NCBI RefSeq assembly: GCF_000245815.1
Contig: NZ_JH601103.1
Coordinates: forward strand, 1,141,438-1,205,437
Direction of reading: 5' to 3'
Origin: Dolosigranulum pigrum ATCC 51524
GTDB lineage: Bacteria; Bacillota; Bacilli; Lactobacillales; Carnobacteriaceae_A
DNA length: 64,000 bases
The position numbers and the translations under genes are program-made. Of this stretch, positions 8,400 through 18,936 are shown in pieces. Position 1 is the stretch's first letter. Every line of letters starts with the position of its first letter. The notes below the pieces were generated by a model. The model saw nothing but the letters and a program-made list of their open reading frames with translations. It was not told the origin of the DNA and did not search any database.

Positions 8400-11300
8400 T
8401 TAAATTAAGTCAATCGCTTCTACTAAGTCAAGTGAGATGATAACCGCTCGCACAACGGGTTTATTCAAGGTAACTTCCAGGGCTTGTTTGTATAAGTTTA
8501 GCTGACCGCTGTATTTTTGTCGTAATTCGGCTTTTGCTTTTTGTTCACCGAGATAGCTGATTCGATCAGTCTTGTAGTCGTATAGGACGATCCCTTCTTC
8601 CGTTTCAAAATAGCCATCCACAATTCCGTGAATCAATACATAATCATCGACTGCATCAATTTGTTCGAAAATATCACGGGCAGCCATCAACAGCGAGAAT
8701 GGTTTTTCTGTCTGGAGTCGGTCACCTTGTTGCAATAACTCCTGGCCAAAATCAGTTTGGAAAAATTGGACAATAGATTGAATCGGCACTTGCTTAGTCG
8801 TAGTGGCATCTAATTGATGATTATCTGCCAATTGCGTTAACTGTGCCAATACAGTCTCTAGTGTTATCTCGTTAGTTAAGTCCATTGACTGGAGAAGTAA
8901 ATGCGTCACTTGCCCGATATCGCTTGCAGTCGGTTGCGACTTACGTGCTTGTATAAAGCTCGGATCTGCTAGTTCATCTTGAACATAGCGATTAATCGAT
9001 GGCTTCTGTGCTGAGATATCTAACTTAACCATTTGCCCATCTTCGGGGACTTCGAATAATCGCTTCAATTCTGAGACCGATTGATAACTGGTTGTCTCAG
9101 TGGAGGATTGATGCGTATAGGGTGTCATCATTCGATCGATCGCCTGTTGGATGGTTGAATCATGCAACGATACCTGGGTTAGTTCGACCGGTTGTTCTTT
9201 GTGCTTCACTTCTTCAACAGGTTGGCTAAGTAAATCCTGTTCATTTTTGAACGTGATATCAAAGTTAGCCGCAAACTGTTCGATGGTGTGGTTGCCTGAT
9301 TTATCAAGTGGCGCTTCTAGGAGTTCGTGGTTATTGAAGGAACGATGACGGATTAAACAATAGCCAATCCAGTCTAAGAAAGTTGTTTGTCCTGTTGTCC
9401 GTAAATAATCGGGCAGAATCAAGTCTTCGTGTCGTCGTGCTTGCTGCCAAGTTTCAATGGCTTTTTCTTTTGTTTTGTAGCTCCCCACTAAGAATAATTT
9501 TTGTTCCGCCCGGGTCAAAGCCACATAAAGTACTCGCATTTGTTCAGAGAGTAATTGGTTTTTCTTCCGAATGCTGAGCCCTTGATTCATCCAGGTTGGG
9601 TATCTTATATGTTGAGTAACATCGATATAATCGGTCCCGAATCCGAATGATTGCTCTAAGGTATAGGCGCCTTGTGCATCAGAAATATTATGTCGCCGTG
9701 CTAAATTACAGACAAATACAGCGGGAAATTCGAGTCCTTTGCTCCCATGAATCGTCATCACCCGAACGGCATTGTCTTCATCGGTAATATGTGACGCTTC
9801 GGCCAAGTCTTTATCTTGTGCTTTCATTTTTTTAACAAAGCGAATAAAGTGAAATAACCCTCTAAAACTGGATGCTTCATAAACAGCAGCACGCTCATAT
9901 AAGGCATGTAAATTAGCTTTTCGTTGTGAGCCGGCAGGTAACCCTCCTACATAGTTTAAAAAGCCTGTATCGTCATAAATACGCCAAATCAGCTCAGTTA
10001 ATGGATGGTCTCTTGCAAAATCCCGCCACGCGATTAATTGATTCAAAAATTCTTGGCAAGTCTTAGCTTCCGGCTGTTCATCCAGCTCAGCAAATTGCTT
10101 CAATGCATCGAAGTAGGATACATTTTTGTTTGCGATCCGAATCTGAGCTAACGCTTCCTCATCCAGACCCACAATCGGCGAGCGCAATACGGCGGCTAAT
10201 GGAATATCTTGGCGTGGATTATCAATAACTTTCAGCAGTGACATCATCAAGAGGAGTTCCGTTGTTTGGAAATAATTTTCTGTCTGATTAAGTGCTACAG
10301 GAATATTGAATGCTTGGCAGGTTTCTTGAAGTAATAAGTTGTGACTCTTGGTTGGTGTTAGAATTGCGATATCTCGGTATTTAATCGGTCGCATTGTCTG
10401 TAATTCCTTATCATAAATAAGAAACTCTTCTTCAATGAGTTCTTGAATACGGCTAGCAACCAGCTTGAACTCCCCTTCAGCGCTCGTACGAATCGCTTCC
10501 TCGCTTGTCGCATCTTCTCCGTCTTGTTCATAAATTAATAGTTCAGGTTGCATCTCCTCACTCATCGGAAAGTCTGCCATGCCTTGAACAAGCGCCGCTG
10601 ATTCATCATAGGTCATCTCCCCAACTGTCTCATCCATCAGTTGCATAAAAATCAAGTTAACAAAGGAAATAACCGCTTCATTCGACCGAAAATTTTCGGC
10701 TAAAATAATACTGGTTCCTGATTGCTTGTTCTCTGCTTGATATGACTGATATTTTTCTAAAAACAACGACGGATCCGCCTGACGAAACCCATAAATCGAC
10801 TGTTTCACATCTCCTACCATAAATCGATTCCCCGGTGTTTCTTCAGCTAAAAACGTTAGAATCGTTTCTTGTAATTTGTTAATATCTTGATATTCATCAA
10901 TCATGACTTCCGCAAAAAATTCACGATAATACCGTGAAGCCTCAGTTGCCATGAGATTCCCATCCATATCCTCTGTTGCCAAAATTTGGAGTGTTAATTG
11001 TTCCAAATCGTTAAAGTCTAAAGCATTAATCTCAGCTTTTCGTTCTGAATAAGCCGCACTAAAATCAAGTGTCACTTGGGTTAACGTTTGGATAATTGGT
11101 TCGAGTTGCTTCATCTGATCAAGTTGCATGGTGAGTGGTACAGCGAAGAACTGTTCATGAATAGCTGTCACACGGTCACGAATTTGATCGAAAATATCTT
11201 TCACGACTTGTAATGCTTCATACATCTCTTCGTCCGAATCTTTGCGTGGGCCGCCTCTTTTAGCTGGAAACTGAAAATCACGTAATGTGACTTCAAGTGC

Positions 11301-12182
11301 CTCTAGTTGATGCGTGCTCAACTGTATGTTTACTTGTTCTAAAACGTCTTGAATCGGCTCAAATTTTGTCATAAATTTACTAAATGATTTATTCTCTTGG
11401 TAAGCTGCACCGATCGCTTGAGCTTGTTCTAATAAGGTCAAGAGGTGATCAATATCACTGGCTATTTTTGGTGCGATAATGTGTTGGTAAATAGGCGACT
11501 CTACTAGTTGATCCACTTGATAGAGTGCCGGTAAATTCGCCAACCACCCCTTAGGAGATGGATTCGCTACACTGAACTCATACAGTTCAATAATAAGAGA
11601 CTTCAGTGCATCGAGCGACCGATCAGAGGCATACATCCGCACCAACGTATGAAACGATTCCTGTTCCGACTCAAACCACTCTTCCAAAACCTCTTCCAGG
11701 ACATCTTCTTTTAACAACATCCGCTCTGTATCAACTGCTAGCAAACGAAAAACCGGATCCATATCAATTAAGTAATAAAAGCGTCGAATGACCTTCAGAC
11801 AAAATGAATGCAACGTTGAAATATGCGCTTGTGTTACTTTCGAAATTTGGCGCGATAAATGTTGTTTGCTGGCTTGTGTCAATTGACGATCTTCTGCCGT
11901 GCCCGCTTGATTAACTTCCTTGCGCAGTGCTCGAGCAATACGATCTTTCATCTCTTTCGCTGCTGCTTCTGTGAATGTTACGACGAGCAGTTCATCAATA
12001 TTGACCCCCATCTTCACATGTTCAATGACTCGCTTAACGAGCACAGAGGTCTTCCCGGAACCTGCACTCGCAGATACTAAAATATCTTCTCCTGTATCAT
12101 AGATGGCTTGCCATTGCCCATCCGTTTCCCGGGCATTTGCCGGTTTTAGTGGAATGGCTCGTTTAGCTAATTGACTCATCAT
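8400..12182 (-). CDS. addA: ATP-dependent helicase/nuclease subunit A (AddA/RexA)
   Basis: Helicase-nuclease subunit of the AddAB (RexAB) complex, which processes double-strand breaks for RecA. It is a UvrD-type SF1 helicase: Walker A SASAGSGKTSVLVKRV close to the N-terminus, Walker B MIDEYQDIN, motif III region MVGDVKQSIYGFRQADP, VRVMTIHGSKGLEFPAVFV, and LYVALTRAEQKLFLVG. The C-terminal RecB-like nuclease has HGIVDGYF...VLYDYKTD. The longest frame starts at 12206, but the AAGGAG site at 12189-12194 sits inside it, so I place the start at ATG 12182 (spacing 6; the ATG at 12179 is equally good). It overlaps the end of addB by 20 bases. About 1260 aa, normal length. Confidence 0.95.
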   Translation of the reverse strand: MMSQLAKRAIPLKPANARETDGQWQAIYDTGEDILVSASAGSGKTSVLVKRVIEHVKMGVNIDELLVVTFTEAAAKEMKDRIARALRKEVNQAGTAEDRQLTQASKQHLSRQISKVTQAHISTLHSFCLKVIRRFYYLIDMDPVFRLLAVDTERMLLKEDVLEEVLEEWFESEQESFHTLVRMYASDRSLDALKSLIIELYEFSVANPSPKGWLANLPALYQVDQLVESPIYQHIIAPKIASDIDHLLTLLEQAQAIGAAYQENKSFSKFMTKFEPIQDVLEQVNIQLSTHQLEALEVTLRDFQFPAKRGGPRKDSDEEMYEALQVVKDIFDQIRDRVTAIHEQFFAVPLTMQLDQMKQLEPIIQTLTQVTLDFSAAYSERKAEINALDFNDLEQLTLQILATEDMDGNLMATEASRYYREFFAEVMIDEYQDINKLQETILTFLAEETPGNRFMVGDVKQSIYGFRQADPSLFLEKYQSYQAENKQSGTSIILAENFRSNEAVISFVNLIFMQLMDETVGEMTYDESAALVQGMADFPMSEEMQPELLIYEQDGEDATSEEAIRTSAEGEFKLVASRIQELIEEEFLIYDKELQTMRPIKYRDIAILTPTKSHNLLLQETCQAFNIPVALNQTENYFQTTELLLMMSLLKVIDNPRQDIPLAAVLRSPIVGLDEEALAQIRIANKNVSYFDALKQFAELDEQPEAKTCQEFLNQLIAWRDFARDHPLTELIWRIYDDTGFLNYVGGLPAGSQRKANLHALYERAAVYEASSFRGLFHFIRFVKKMKAQDKDLAEASHITDEDNAVRVMTIHGSKGLEFPAVFVCNLARRHNISDAQGAYTLEQSFGFGTDYIDVTQHIRYPTWMNQGLSIRKKNQLLSEQMRVLYVALTRAEQKLFLVGSYKTKEKAIETWQQARRHEDLILPDYLRTTGQTTFLDWIGYCLIRHRSFNNHELLEAPLDKSGNHTIEQFAANFDITFKNEQDLLSQPVEEVKHKEQPVELTQVSLHDSTIQQAIDRMMTPYTHQSSTETTSYQSVSELKRLFEVPEDGQMVKLDISAQKPSINRYVQDELADPSFIQARKSQPTASDIGQVTHLLLQSMDLTNEITLETVLAQLTQLADNHQLDATTTKQVPIQSIVQFFQTDFGQELLQQGDRLQTEKPFSLLMAARDIFEQIDAVDDYVLIHGIVDGYFETEEGIVLYDYKTDRISYLGEQKAKAELRQKYSGQLNLYKQALEVTLNKPVVRAVIISLDLVEAIDLI

Positions 12183-15100
12183 TGTCATCTCCTTGTAGCT
12201 GCTCATAAATAGTTTGTAGCTTTTGAATATATTCCTCTTTTGATAAATTCTCTAAATAGCGATAATTATTCTCTGGTAGCAAGGCATCAAATAGCGAAAT
12301 ACTATGAAACTTCCCACCCGGAGCACTGTCAGCATATTGATCTTTATAAGGGCGCAACTCAATTTGACCGGAAATAATCGCTTTTCCTGCTTGTTGAATG
12401 AGCGATCGGTTATGTTGGAACATTAATTTTAATTCAGTTGGTGTTATTATTTTGGACCGCTTAGACGGTGTGCCATCCGCATTTAACTTAATCGGATAAA
12501 TGAGTGAACCGACTTTCGGTGCCAATGTCTGTTCAAATTGTCCAAACACATCCGGATAATTGACAATAAGTCCATCGTATTTAAACGCCTTCAACCATGC
12601 CTCTTCAGCCGATTGATTAAGCAAGTCTGTATAGTTCAGCCACGGAGAATAGACATGCGCATAAAAAGCACTCATTGGTCGATGCGCCTGGCCGAATAAT
12701 GCTTGCGAGTGCGTGAGTGCCACATCAAAATATGTTAGCATCTGAAGCATTAACCCCGCCTCTAATTGGCTGTAATCCAATGATTTACGGCTTGATTTAT
12801 AATCCACCACTTGCAAGTGATGTTGATCTTCTACCACCATTTGATCGATTCGATCAATTTTCCCCCGTACATGCAGGGTATGTTGCGGTGATAAGTCGAA
12901 GCTCAACCCAGGTATACCCGTCTGTGACCCTAAGCGTCCGAAGAGCACTTCTGTCTTGGACGGGCGCATGGCACTTCGTCTAAATTGCTCTTGCATCACC
13001 AATAATTGTTCACTTACAGTTTCTTGAAGCATTCGAGCGATAAAAGCCAACTGATGCGTTGTTGTTAATATTTTGTACCGAGATTTTGTCAGTAAGTCTT
13101 GGACAATCCCGTCTGCTAATTCATGAATTTTTGTTCCAGGTAATTCTGTTATATCCAGCCCCTCTGTAATCACATAGCTAATTAATTGATCTAGTATATC
13201 ATGGTAAAAACTGCCCGATTCAGCCGGAGTAAGCTCTAATGTATCCCGCTCACGCAATTTCAATCCATATTGCAAGAAGTGACTATACGGATCTTTAAAA
13301 TATTGTTCCAACTGTGAAATAGATAGATGCATGTCTGTCCCATATAGTTGTTCAGCTAGAGTAGAACTAATATTTTTAGGTACATTTTTGTATGATAAAC
13401 TTGTCAATAATCGTTCTTGTGCTGGGCTTAAAGAGCGCATCATATAGCGGTACAGACCGGACCAGAACGGATTAAGCGGTTGCTGATGATCACGAGTGAT
13501 ACGAATCGCTTGAATCAACTTGCCTAAAGTGGACTGAAATCCACCAATTAATGGTAATACAGCTGAAGCGTGTTCTTGACGAAGTGACTCTTCAATTAAT
13601 GGTAATCTATTCACTGTTACACTCGGGAAATAGTCCACAATTCGCTGTACATACGGACTTAGATAATGATCATTCCCGCTATCTCTTTTCTGGCTATAGG
13701 TCATAATTAATTGTTCACTGGCTGCATTGAACATCCGATATGCTGCAAATGGTTCCCCTGCCAGTAGTGCCGCAGTCGAAGGCATCAAGTATTGTTGATC
13801 TCCTAACTCCTCAGCAATCATCTCTCGGTCCTCATCCGTTAAAATAGAGGATTGTTCGGCCGTCACAGGCAAAGCCTCCTCATTCACTCCCAATAAGAAT
13901 ACGATTTTATGGCGTAAGACACGTGAAAAGGTAAATGGAGAGACGGTTACTTGATCTAATGTCGGTGGTACTGAACTGTAAGTCCCCTGTTCAAACCCCG
14001 TCTCAAAAATAGCTAAACATCCCTCCACTGCCCATAGTTGTTCACCTAATATCTCGACAAATTCATCCAACAAATTGATAAACACATTCCACATTTGTTC
14101 ATGTTTACGGGAATGATCAAGTTGGCCGTTTTCAATATCGCGATCGCGCCAAGTCAGTAACTGCTCTTTAATCCCTTGCTTAACTAAAAAGTTATATAGC
14201 GCCTGCACTGCTTCCAGATTTGTCTCAGCCTTATCAAAGGCATCAAACAACGGTAGGAGTGCCTCTCGAATAATATTTTTCACCGTATTGGCAGTCTCTT
14301 CCAACTGTTGATCATAATCAAGGGGTTCGCTTATCTCATCTAAGTCAAATCGCGCATACTGCCACGGCTCATCGCGTAACCAATAAGCTCCTTCATACCC
14401 ATACGCTAACATCACATTCTCCATGACATCAACCATCTGACGCCAATCCTGGTCTGAATAATTAGCTGGCACGAACAGTTCCGTCTTCAACAGACTCATC
14501 ATATCTTCATAACGAAAATGTCGCTTATACAAGCGTAATAATGCGTTTAAAAACAAGGCAAAGGGATGATCCGCCATCGATTCCCGTTCATTCATAAAAT
14601 ATGGAATCCCTTCCTGCTGAAATATTGGCTGTAGCACATCTTTATACGCATCCACATCACGTGCCGTCACTAAAATATCTCGATATCGAAAATCTCTCAA
14701 ACGTGTTAAATCACGAATAGTGGCGGCAATATACTCAACTTCCGCCTGCTTTGTGGTTGCTTGCACCACTTGAATTGCTTCATCTGTTGAGGGAATTGTT
14801 GATTTTTGCGGTAAACTCTGCCCGTTTTGGGAGTTAACCCAAAAGCGTTCTAAGGCGATCAACGGTGGCGTAATTGTTTCATCCACATCATCGAGCAAGA
14901 TATTTTCGACCGGAATCATACCCCATTCTGGTGTTTTTACTAAATTAAAAATTGTGTGATACGTCATTCCCGACTGATAGAATAAGTCAAAATTGCCCGG
15001 GCGCTCGTTTAACATATACGGTCGATCTAAGGTTAAGGCAAGATAAACATGCTGACAATGAGCAATTAGGGTAAGAACGAGCTCTAGCTCTTGTGCTGAG

Positions 15101-15726
15101 AAGGTTTCTAGTTGATTAATGATAATGACTGTCTTCGATAAATCGCGTTGCTTTAACTCCGCAATTAACAGTCGCAAGACATCTTCTTTTTCCAAATATT
15201 TACCATCTAGTGCGTCTAAGAATTTCTCATAAATTAGAGATAAATCATGTAACTTTTGAGTTAAATCCTGCGCATCCATCTGATTATTTATATTACGCAG
15301 ACTTTGGGGATCAATCTTGCCTCCACGAAATTCCAGCAACATTTGCAGAACTTTTTGGACAAATCCTTCAAAATGACTTTCTCCACGAAAAATGGTTAAG
15401 TCTTCTTCAATATCACGAATAATATGCTTCACTAACATACTTAATCCAGTCTCTGATAGGCGCGTCTGACTGAATGTTCCCGTTTGTTGCAGGAGATGCC
15501 AAGCTAGACGATTAAAACTGTACACTTGTAAATCAATCATACCACTTTGAGACTGATCTTTATTGAAATATTTTAACATAGCTACTTCCGACTCAAACTT
15601 CAAATGATCTGGAATTAAATAATAGACCGTCTCTACGTCATCCTGTTGTAACTGTTGTTGAGCTAAATCATATAAATACGATTCTTTCTGACTGGTTGCT
15701 CGGCCTAAGACAAAGGTTAATGCCAT
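12163..15726 (-). CDS. addB: ATP-dependent nuclease subunit B (AddB/RexB)
   Basis: Second subunit of the break-processing AddAB/RexAB complex. The 1187-aa protein has an inactivated helicase-like N-terminus: the Walker A position reads VLGRATSQKES rather than GxxGSGKS. The C-terminal PD-(D/E)XK nuclease is intact (RGKIDRIDQM and VVDYKSSRKSLD). The protein has only two cysteines (in LIAHCQHV and VEGCLAIF), so the four-cysteine iron-sulfur staple of Bacillus AddB is absent; the C-terminal region instead reads YADSAPGGKFHSISLFD. An AAGGAG site precedes its ATG. It is upstream of and overlapping addA, the usual order. Identity is sure; the RexB subtype label fits the missing cysteines. Confidence 0.94.
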   Translation of the reverse strand: MALTFVLGRATSQKESYLYDLAQQQLQQDDVETVYYLIPDHLKFESEVAMLKYFNKDQSQSGMIDLQVYSFNRLAWHLLQQTGTFSQTRLSETGLSMLVKHIIRDIEEDLTIFRGESHFEGFVQKVLQMLLEFRGGKIDPQSLRNINNQMDAQDLTQKLHDLSLIYEKFLDALDGKYLEKEDVLRLLIAELKQRDLSKTVIIINQLETFSAQELELVLTLIAHCQHVYLALTLDRPYMLNERPGNFDLFYQSGMTYHTIFNLVKTPEWGMIPVENILLDDVDETITPPLIALERFWVNSQNGQSLPQKSTIPSTDEAIQVVQATTKQAEVEYIAATIRDLTRLRDFRYRDILVTARDVDAYKDVLQPIFQQEGIPYFMNERESMADHPFALFLNALLRLYKRHFRYEDMMSLLKTELFVPANYSDQDWRQMVDVMENVMLAYGYEGAYWLRDEPWQYARFDLDEISEPLDYDQQLEETANTVKNIIREALLPLFDAFDKAETNLEAVQALYNFLVKQGIKEQLLTWRDRDIENGQLDHSRKHEQMWNVFINLLDEFVEILGEQLWAVEGCLAIFETGFEQGTYSSVPPTLDQVTVSPFTFSRVLRHKIVFLLGVNEEALPVTAEQSSILTDEDREMIAEELGDQQYLMPSTAALLAGEPFAAYRMFNAASEQLIMTYSQKRDSGNDHYLSPYVQRIVDYFPSVTVNRLPLIEESLRQEHASAVLPLIGGFQSTLGKLIQAIRITRDHQQPLNPFWSGLYRYMMRSLSPAQERLLTSLSYKNVPKNISSTLAEQLYGTDMHLSISQLEQYFKDPYSHFLQYGLKLRERDTLELTPAESGSFYHDILDQLISYVITEGLDITELPGTKIHELADGIVQDLLTKSRYKILTTTHQLAFIARMLQETVSEQLLVMQEQFRRSAMRPSKTEVLFGRLGSQTGIPGLSFDLSPQHTLHVRGKIDRIDQMVVEDQHHLQVVDYKSSRKSLDYSQLEAGLMLQMLTYFDVALTHSQALFGQAHRPMSAFYAHVYSPWLNYTDLLNQSAEEAWLKAFKYDGLIVNYPDVFGQFEQTLAPKVGSLIYPIKLNADGTPSKRSKIITPTELKLMFQHNRSLIQQAGKAIISGQIELRPYKDQYADSAPGGKFHSISLFDALLPENNYRYLENLSKEEYIQKLQTIYEQLQGDDNDESIS

Positions 15727-15740
15727 GTTCTCACTCCTTA

Positions 15741-15771
15741 AAAAAACAGGGCGACTTGATTGATCGCCCCG
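15741..15771 (-). terminator. pepT terminator
   Basis: Stem 15764-15771 with 15747-15754 (CGGGGCGA/TCGCCCTG), 9-base loop, then a run of T on the minus strand. It sits just upstream of the addB Shine-Dalgarno, separating pepT from addBA. Confidence 0.8.
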
Positions 15772-15784
15772 TCAATATTCTTTT

Positions 15785-17008
15785 TTATTTAACAGCTAAT
15801 TCAGCAATTTTTACAATTGTATCGACTGCTTTTTCCATACTTTGAACCGATACATACTCATAACGGCCGTGGAAATTCTCTCCACCTGCAAAGATATTTG
15901 GTGTCGGTAAGCCCATAAATGAAATCTTACTCCCGTCAGTTCCTCCACGAATAGGCTCAATAATCGGCTTAATATCAAGAGATAACATCGCATTTTGAGC
16001 TAATTCAACTGGGCGCATATCTTGTTCGATAATTTCAGCCATATTGTAATACTGATCATGTAATTCAATGGTAATTGGATCAACAGCGTAACGCTCATTC
16101 AACTCTCGAGCGATCGTCTCAGCTAATTGCTTGCGTTGGTTAAACTTATCGCGCGAATGATCGCGAATAATGTACTCAGCTTCGGCTTCTTCCACTGTTC
16201 CGTTCACTGACATTAAGTGGAAAAATCCTTGGCGCTCATCTGTTTTTTCCGGTACATCTTCAGCCGGTAGCTTAGCATGGAAGTCATGGGCAAGTTGCAA
16301 AGCATTGATCATGGTATCTTTCGCTGTTCCGGGATGGACATTTTTACCTTGAATAGATAGTTTTAATCCCGCAGCGTTGAAACTTTCATATTGCAGTTCA
16401 CCGACCGGGCCCCCATCCATCGTGTAAGCGAAGTCTGCAGCAAAATGTTCCACATCAAAATGATCGGCTCCACGACCAATCTCTTCATCAGGTCCAAATG
16501 CCACACGAATTTTACCATGTTTAATTTCTGGATGATCAATCAGGTGTTCTACAGCACTTAAAATTTCTACAATCCCTGACTTATCATCTGACCCAAGCAG
16601 TGTTGTTCCATCAGTTGTAATTAAGGTCTGGCCTACATAATTTTTCAAGTTAGGAAAATCTTCTGGTGATAGAGTAAACTGATCATTCAACTGAATAGCT
16701 TCCCCATCGTAATCTTCATGAACTTGGGGCTGAATATTTTCTGAAGCAAAATCAGCCGTATCAATGTGGGCAATAAATCCAATGGTCGGTACTTCTTGTT
16801 CTGTATTAGCTGGTAAAGTAGCGGTCACAAATCCATTCGCTTCATTGTAGTGAATCTCACTTAAGCCAATAGCTTCCAAATCTGGTATTAAGACTTCTTT
16901 CGCAAATGTAACTTGGCGTTCTGTTGAAGGAATAGTTTCACTATTCACATCTGAACGCGTATTCACCTTGACATATTTTAAAAATCGATCAACTAAATGG
17001 TTGTACAT
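15785..17008 (-). CDS. pepT: Peptidase T (tripeptide aminopeptidase)
   Basis: Zinc aminopeptidase of the M20 family that removes the N-terminal residue of tripeptides in the cytoplasm. The metal site is complete: [35 protein letters not shown] with the catalytic glutamate, MDGGPVGE, and [11 protein letters not shown] at the C-terminus. The longest frame begins with GTG at 17017, but GAGGAG followed 8 bases later by ATG at 17008 fixes the start and gives [20 protein letters not shown], the usual PepT N-terminus (407 aa). It lies 22 bases after nif3 on the same strand and has its own terminator. Confidence 0.96.
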   Translation of the reverse strand: MYNHLVDRFLKYVKVNTRSDVNSETIPSTERQVTFAKEVLIPDLEAIGLSEIHYNEANGFVTATLPANTEQEVPTIGFIAHIDTADFASENIQPQVHEDYDGEAIQLNDQFTLSPEDFPNLKNYVGQTLITTDGTTLLGSDDKSGIVEILSAVEHLIDHPEIKHGKIRVAFGPDEEIGRGADHFDVEHFAADFAYTMDGGPVGELQYESFNAAGLKLSIQGKNVHPGTAKDTMINALQLAHDFHAKLPAEDVPEKTDERQGFFHLMSVNGTVEEAEAEYIIRDHSRDKFNQRKQLAETIARELNERYAVDPITIELHDQYYNMAEIIEQDMRPVELAQNAMLSLDIKPIIEPIRGGTDGSKISFMGLPTPNIFAGGENFHGRYEYVSVQSMEKAVDTIVKIAELAVK

Positions 17009-17030
17009 TAAAATCACTCCTCTTTATTTT

Positions 17031-18149
17031 TTATTGCTTACTAATATATTGAAACATATCACTCTGACTGGTTGCTTCATGTATCTTAATCGACCAATTC
17101 TGCTCTTGGCTAAATGTTTCTAACTTCTCCGCTAAGCGGGGAACAATGATATGTTCTGTGTAATGACCCATATCGATAAAATCTAAACCGGCTCGCATCA
17201 TATCTTGCGCTGTATGATAACTAATATCTCCCGTAATATAGAGGGTGGCTCCTTTCTGCTTAGCTGCTTCAAAACTACTACTGCCTGCTCCACCAAAAAT
17301 AGCCACTCGCTCATGCACGCGGGTCTCATCGTGGGTGCCATAGCGTACACCTGATACGTCGAACGTCTTCATAATATGCTGGGCTAATTCAGGAGTTGAT
17401 TTACCGACTGTACCAACACGACCATAACCATATGCCTGCCCATTGCTCTGGACTTGGACCACATTATAGACCGGTTCTTCATACGGATGAGCGCCACGTA
17501 AAGCCTGCAAGACGGTCGATAATTCTGACTCATTGACTAAAAATTCAAGGCGACTCTCGGCTGTTTGCTCGGCTTCTCCCACTGTACCAATCGCTGGATC
17601 AGCTCCAGCTGTTGGAGTAAAATGCCCCGTGCCACTGCTCTCATAATACACATCCGTATAATGCTCGGAAAAAGTGATGTGTTCTAAAATAGCCTCTACC
17701 ACTGTCTGTTTCTCCGCTTCTGGCACAAAAACAGTTAACTGATATTGCACTTCTTGTCGAGTTACAGTCACAATTTCTCTATTCGAGCTCATTTCAATCG
17801 CATCTGCCAGCCAATCATTGACTCCTCCAGTTGCTGCATCCAGATTGGTATGCGCTGCATATAATGCAATATCATGCTTAATTAAGTCGATATACTGTTG
17901 GCGTCGCGGATCTTCACCATTTAACGTTTGTAACTTATTGAAGATGGGGGGATGATGGGTCACAATCAAGTCAATCTCTTGATCAATCGCTTCCTGCAGT
18001 GTATCCTGATCTAAATCTAATGCCACCATCACCTTACTAACCCTCTGATCCTTTGTGCTAAATATTAACCCAATTGGATCCCAATCTTCCGCTAAGTGGG
18101 GAGGTGCAAATTGTTCAATTTGTGATATAATATCGCCTACCGTTGTCAC
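17031..18149 (-). CDS. Nif3-like dinuclear metal centre protein (YqfO type)
   Basis: Cytoplasmic protein of the Nif3/DUF34 family, which binds two metal ions; its reaction is not firmly known, though a GTP cyclohydrolase-I type 2 label is often seen. The 372-aa length is that of the Firmicutes form with a PII-like insert in the middle (about residues 130-230). Metal ligands are visible in IVTHHPPIFNKL, AAHTNLDAA and GDISYHTAQDM with MGHYTEH at the C-terminus. Its ATG overlaps the trmK stop by 4 bases (18146-18149), the conserved trmK-nif3 pair of Firmicutes. Confidence 0.92.
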   Translation of the reverse strand: MTTVGDIISQIEQFAPPHLAEDWDPIGLIFSTKDQRVSKVMVALDLDQDTLQEAIDQEIDLIVTHHPPIFNKLQTLNGEDPRRQQYIDLIKHDIALYAAHTNLDAATGGVNDWLADAIEMSSNREIVTVTRQEVQYQLTVFVPEAEKQTVVEAILEHITFSEHYTDVYYESSGTGHFTPTAGADPAIGTVGEAEQTAESRLEFLVNESELSTVLQALRGAHPYEEPVYNVVQVQSNGQAYGYGRVGTVGKSTPELAQHIMKTFDVSGVRYGTHDETRVHERVAIFGGAGSSSFEAAKQKGATLYITGDISYHTAQDMMRAGLDFIDMGHYTEHIIVPRLAEKLETFSQEQNWSIKIHEATSQSDMFQYISKQ

Positions 18150-18841
18150 GACTGAATCATCTCCTTAATGCGTTGTTGTTGCTGTTTAATTGCTGCTATT
18201 TTGTTCGTTGTGTCACCTGATGCTTTCATCAATTGCTCTAAGATATGATCTAGTTTATCATACTCACCTTGCCATTTTTGTTTGAAGATAGCTGATTGCT
18301 CTTGTAACAAAAACTTGCCAAACATTTGTTCATCTTCACTTAACTGAATAGGCGAATCAGCTGGTTCAGCGACAATAATTTCATAAATTTGTCCTTGTTC
18401 TTCTAAGATCTCTTCAGCAATAATCTGGTAATTAATCGATGTTAAGAAGCTCCTTAATACAGATTCTCCCACATTTGGCTGCAAAATTAAGCGTTCTGTC
18501 TGATTAAACCGACCTGAATGTAGCCCACGCTCAAGAATGTCACTAATTAACCTTCCCCCCATGCCACATATTGTAATCGTATCAATCTGATCAGAACGAT
18601 CAATCACATCTAACCCATCACCTAATCTAACGGCAATCAAGTTGCTTAATCCCGCTCGCTGTACTTCATCAACTGCATTGTCATAGGGTCCCTTGACCAC
18701 TTCACCGGCTACCCCGAATACCAGCTGACCATTTTGAGCTAACCAAATTGGCAGATGCGCATGGTCCGATCCAATATCAGCCAATCTTGCTTCTTTATTT
18801 ACATACTGAGCAACCGCCCATAAACGCTTGGATAATTTCAT
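18146..18841 (-). CDS. trmK: tRNA (adenine(22)-N1)-methyltransferase TrmK
   Basis: Methylates N1 of adenine 22 in tRNA using S-adenosylmethionine. The 231-aa protein has the Rossmann methyltransferase start RLADIGSDHAHLPIWL, the YDNAVDEVQRAGL segment, ITICGMGGRLISDIL, and LILQPNVGESVLR, followed by a helical C-terminus. It lies downstream of rpoD and rplY as in the usual Firmicutes neighbourhood. A GGAG site lies 7 bases before the ATG, and an extended -10 at 18871-18879 follows the rplY terminator, so the trmK-nif3-pepT set is probably its own transcription unit. Confidence 0.92.
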   Translation of the reverse strand: MKLSKRLWAVAQYVNKEARLADIGSDHAHLPIWLAQNGQLVFGVAGEVVKGPYDNAVDEVQRAGLSNLIAVRLGDGLDVIDRSDQIDTITICGMGGRLISDILERGLHSGRFNQTERLILQPNVGESVLRSFLTSINYQIIAEEILEEQGQIYEIIVAEPADSPIQLSEDEQMFGKFLLQEQSAIFKQKWQGEYDKLDHILEQLMKASGDTTNKIAAIKQQQQRIKEMIQS

Positions 18842-18870
18842 ATTGTCACTCCAAATTTAATGTTATATCT

Positions 18871-18879
18871 ATTATATCA
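18871..18879 (-). promoter_or_regulatory. Extended -10 promoter of trmK-nif3
   Basis: Minus strand TGATATAAT at 18879-18871 (TG-N-TATAAT), 30 bases before the trmK ATG and just after the rplY terminator. No good -35 is visible, which extended -10 promoters can tolerate. Confidence 0.55.
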
Positions 18880-18891
18880 AAAAGAGCATAG

Positions 18892-18920
18892 AAAAAAACA
18901 GGTATCTGCAAAGATACCTG
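18892..18920 (-). terminator. rplY terminator
   Basis: Perfect 8-bp stem CAGGTATC/GATACCTG (18913-18920 with 18899-18906 on the + strand) with a 6-base loop, followed on the minus strand by seven T. Confidence 0.9.
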
Positions 18921-18936
18921 TCCTTTTCTTAAGTTA

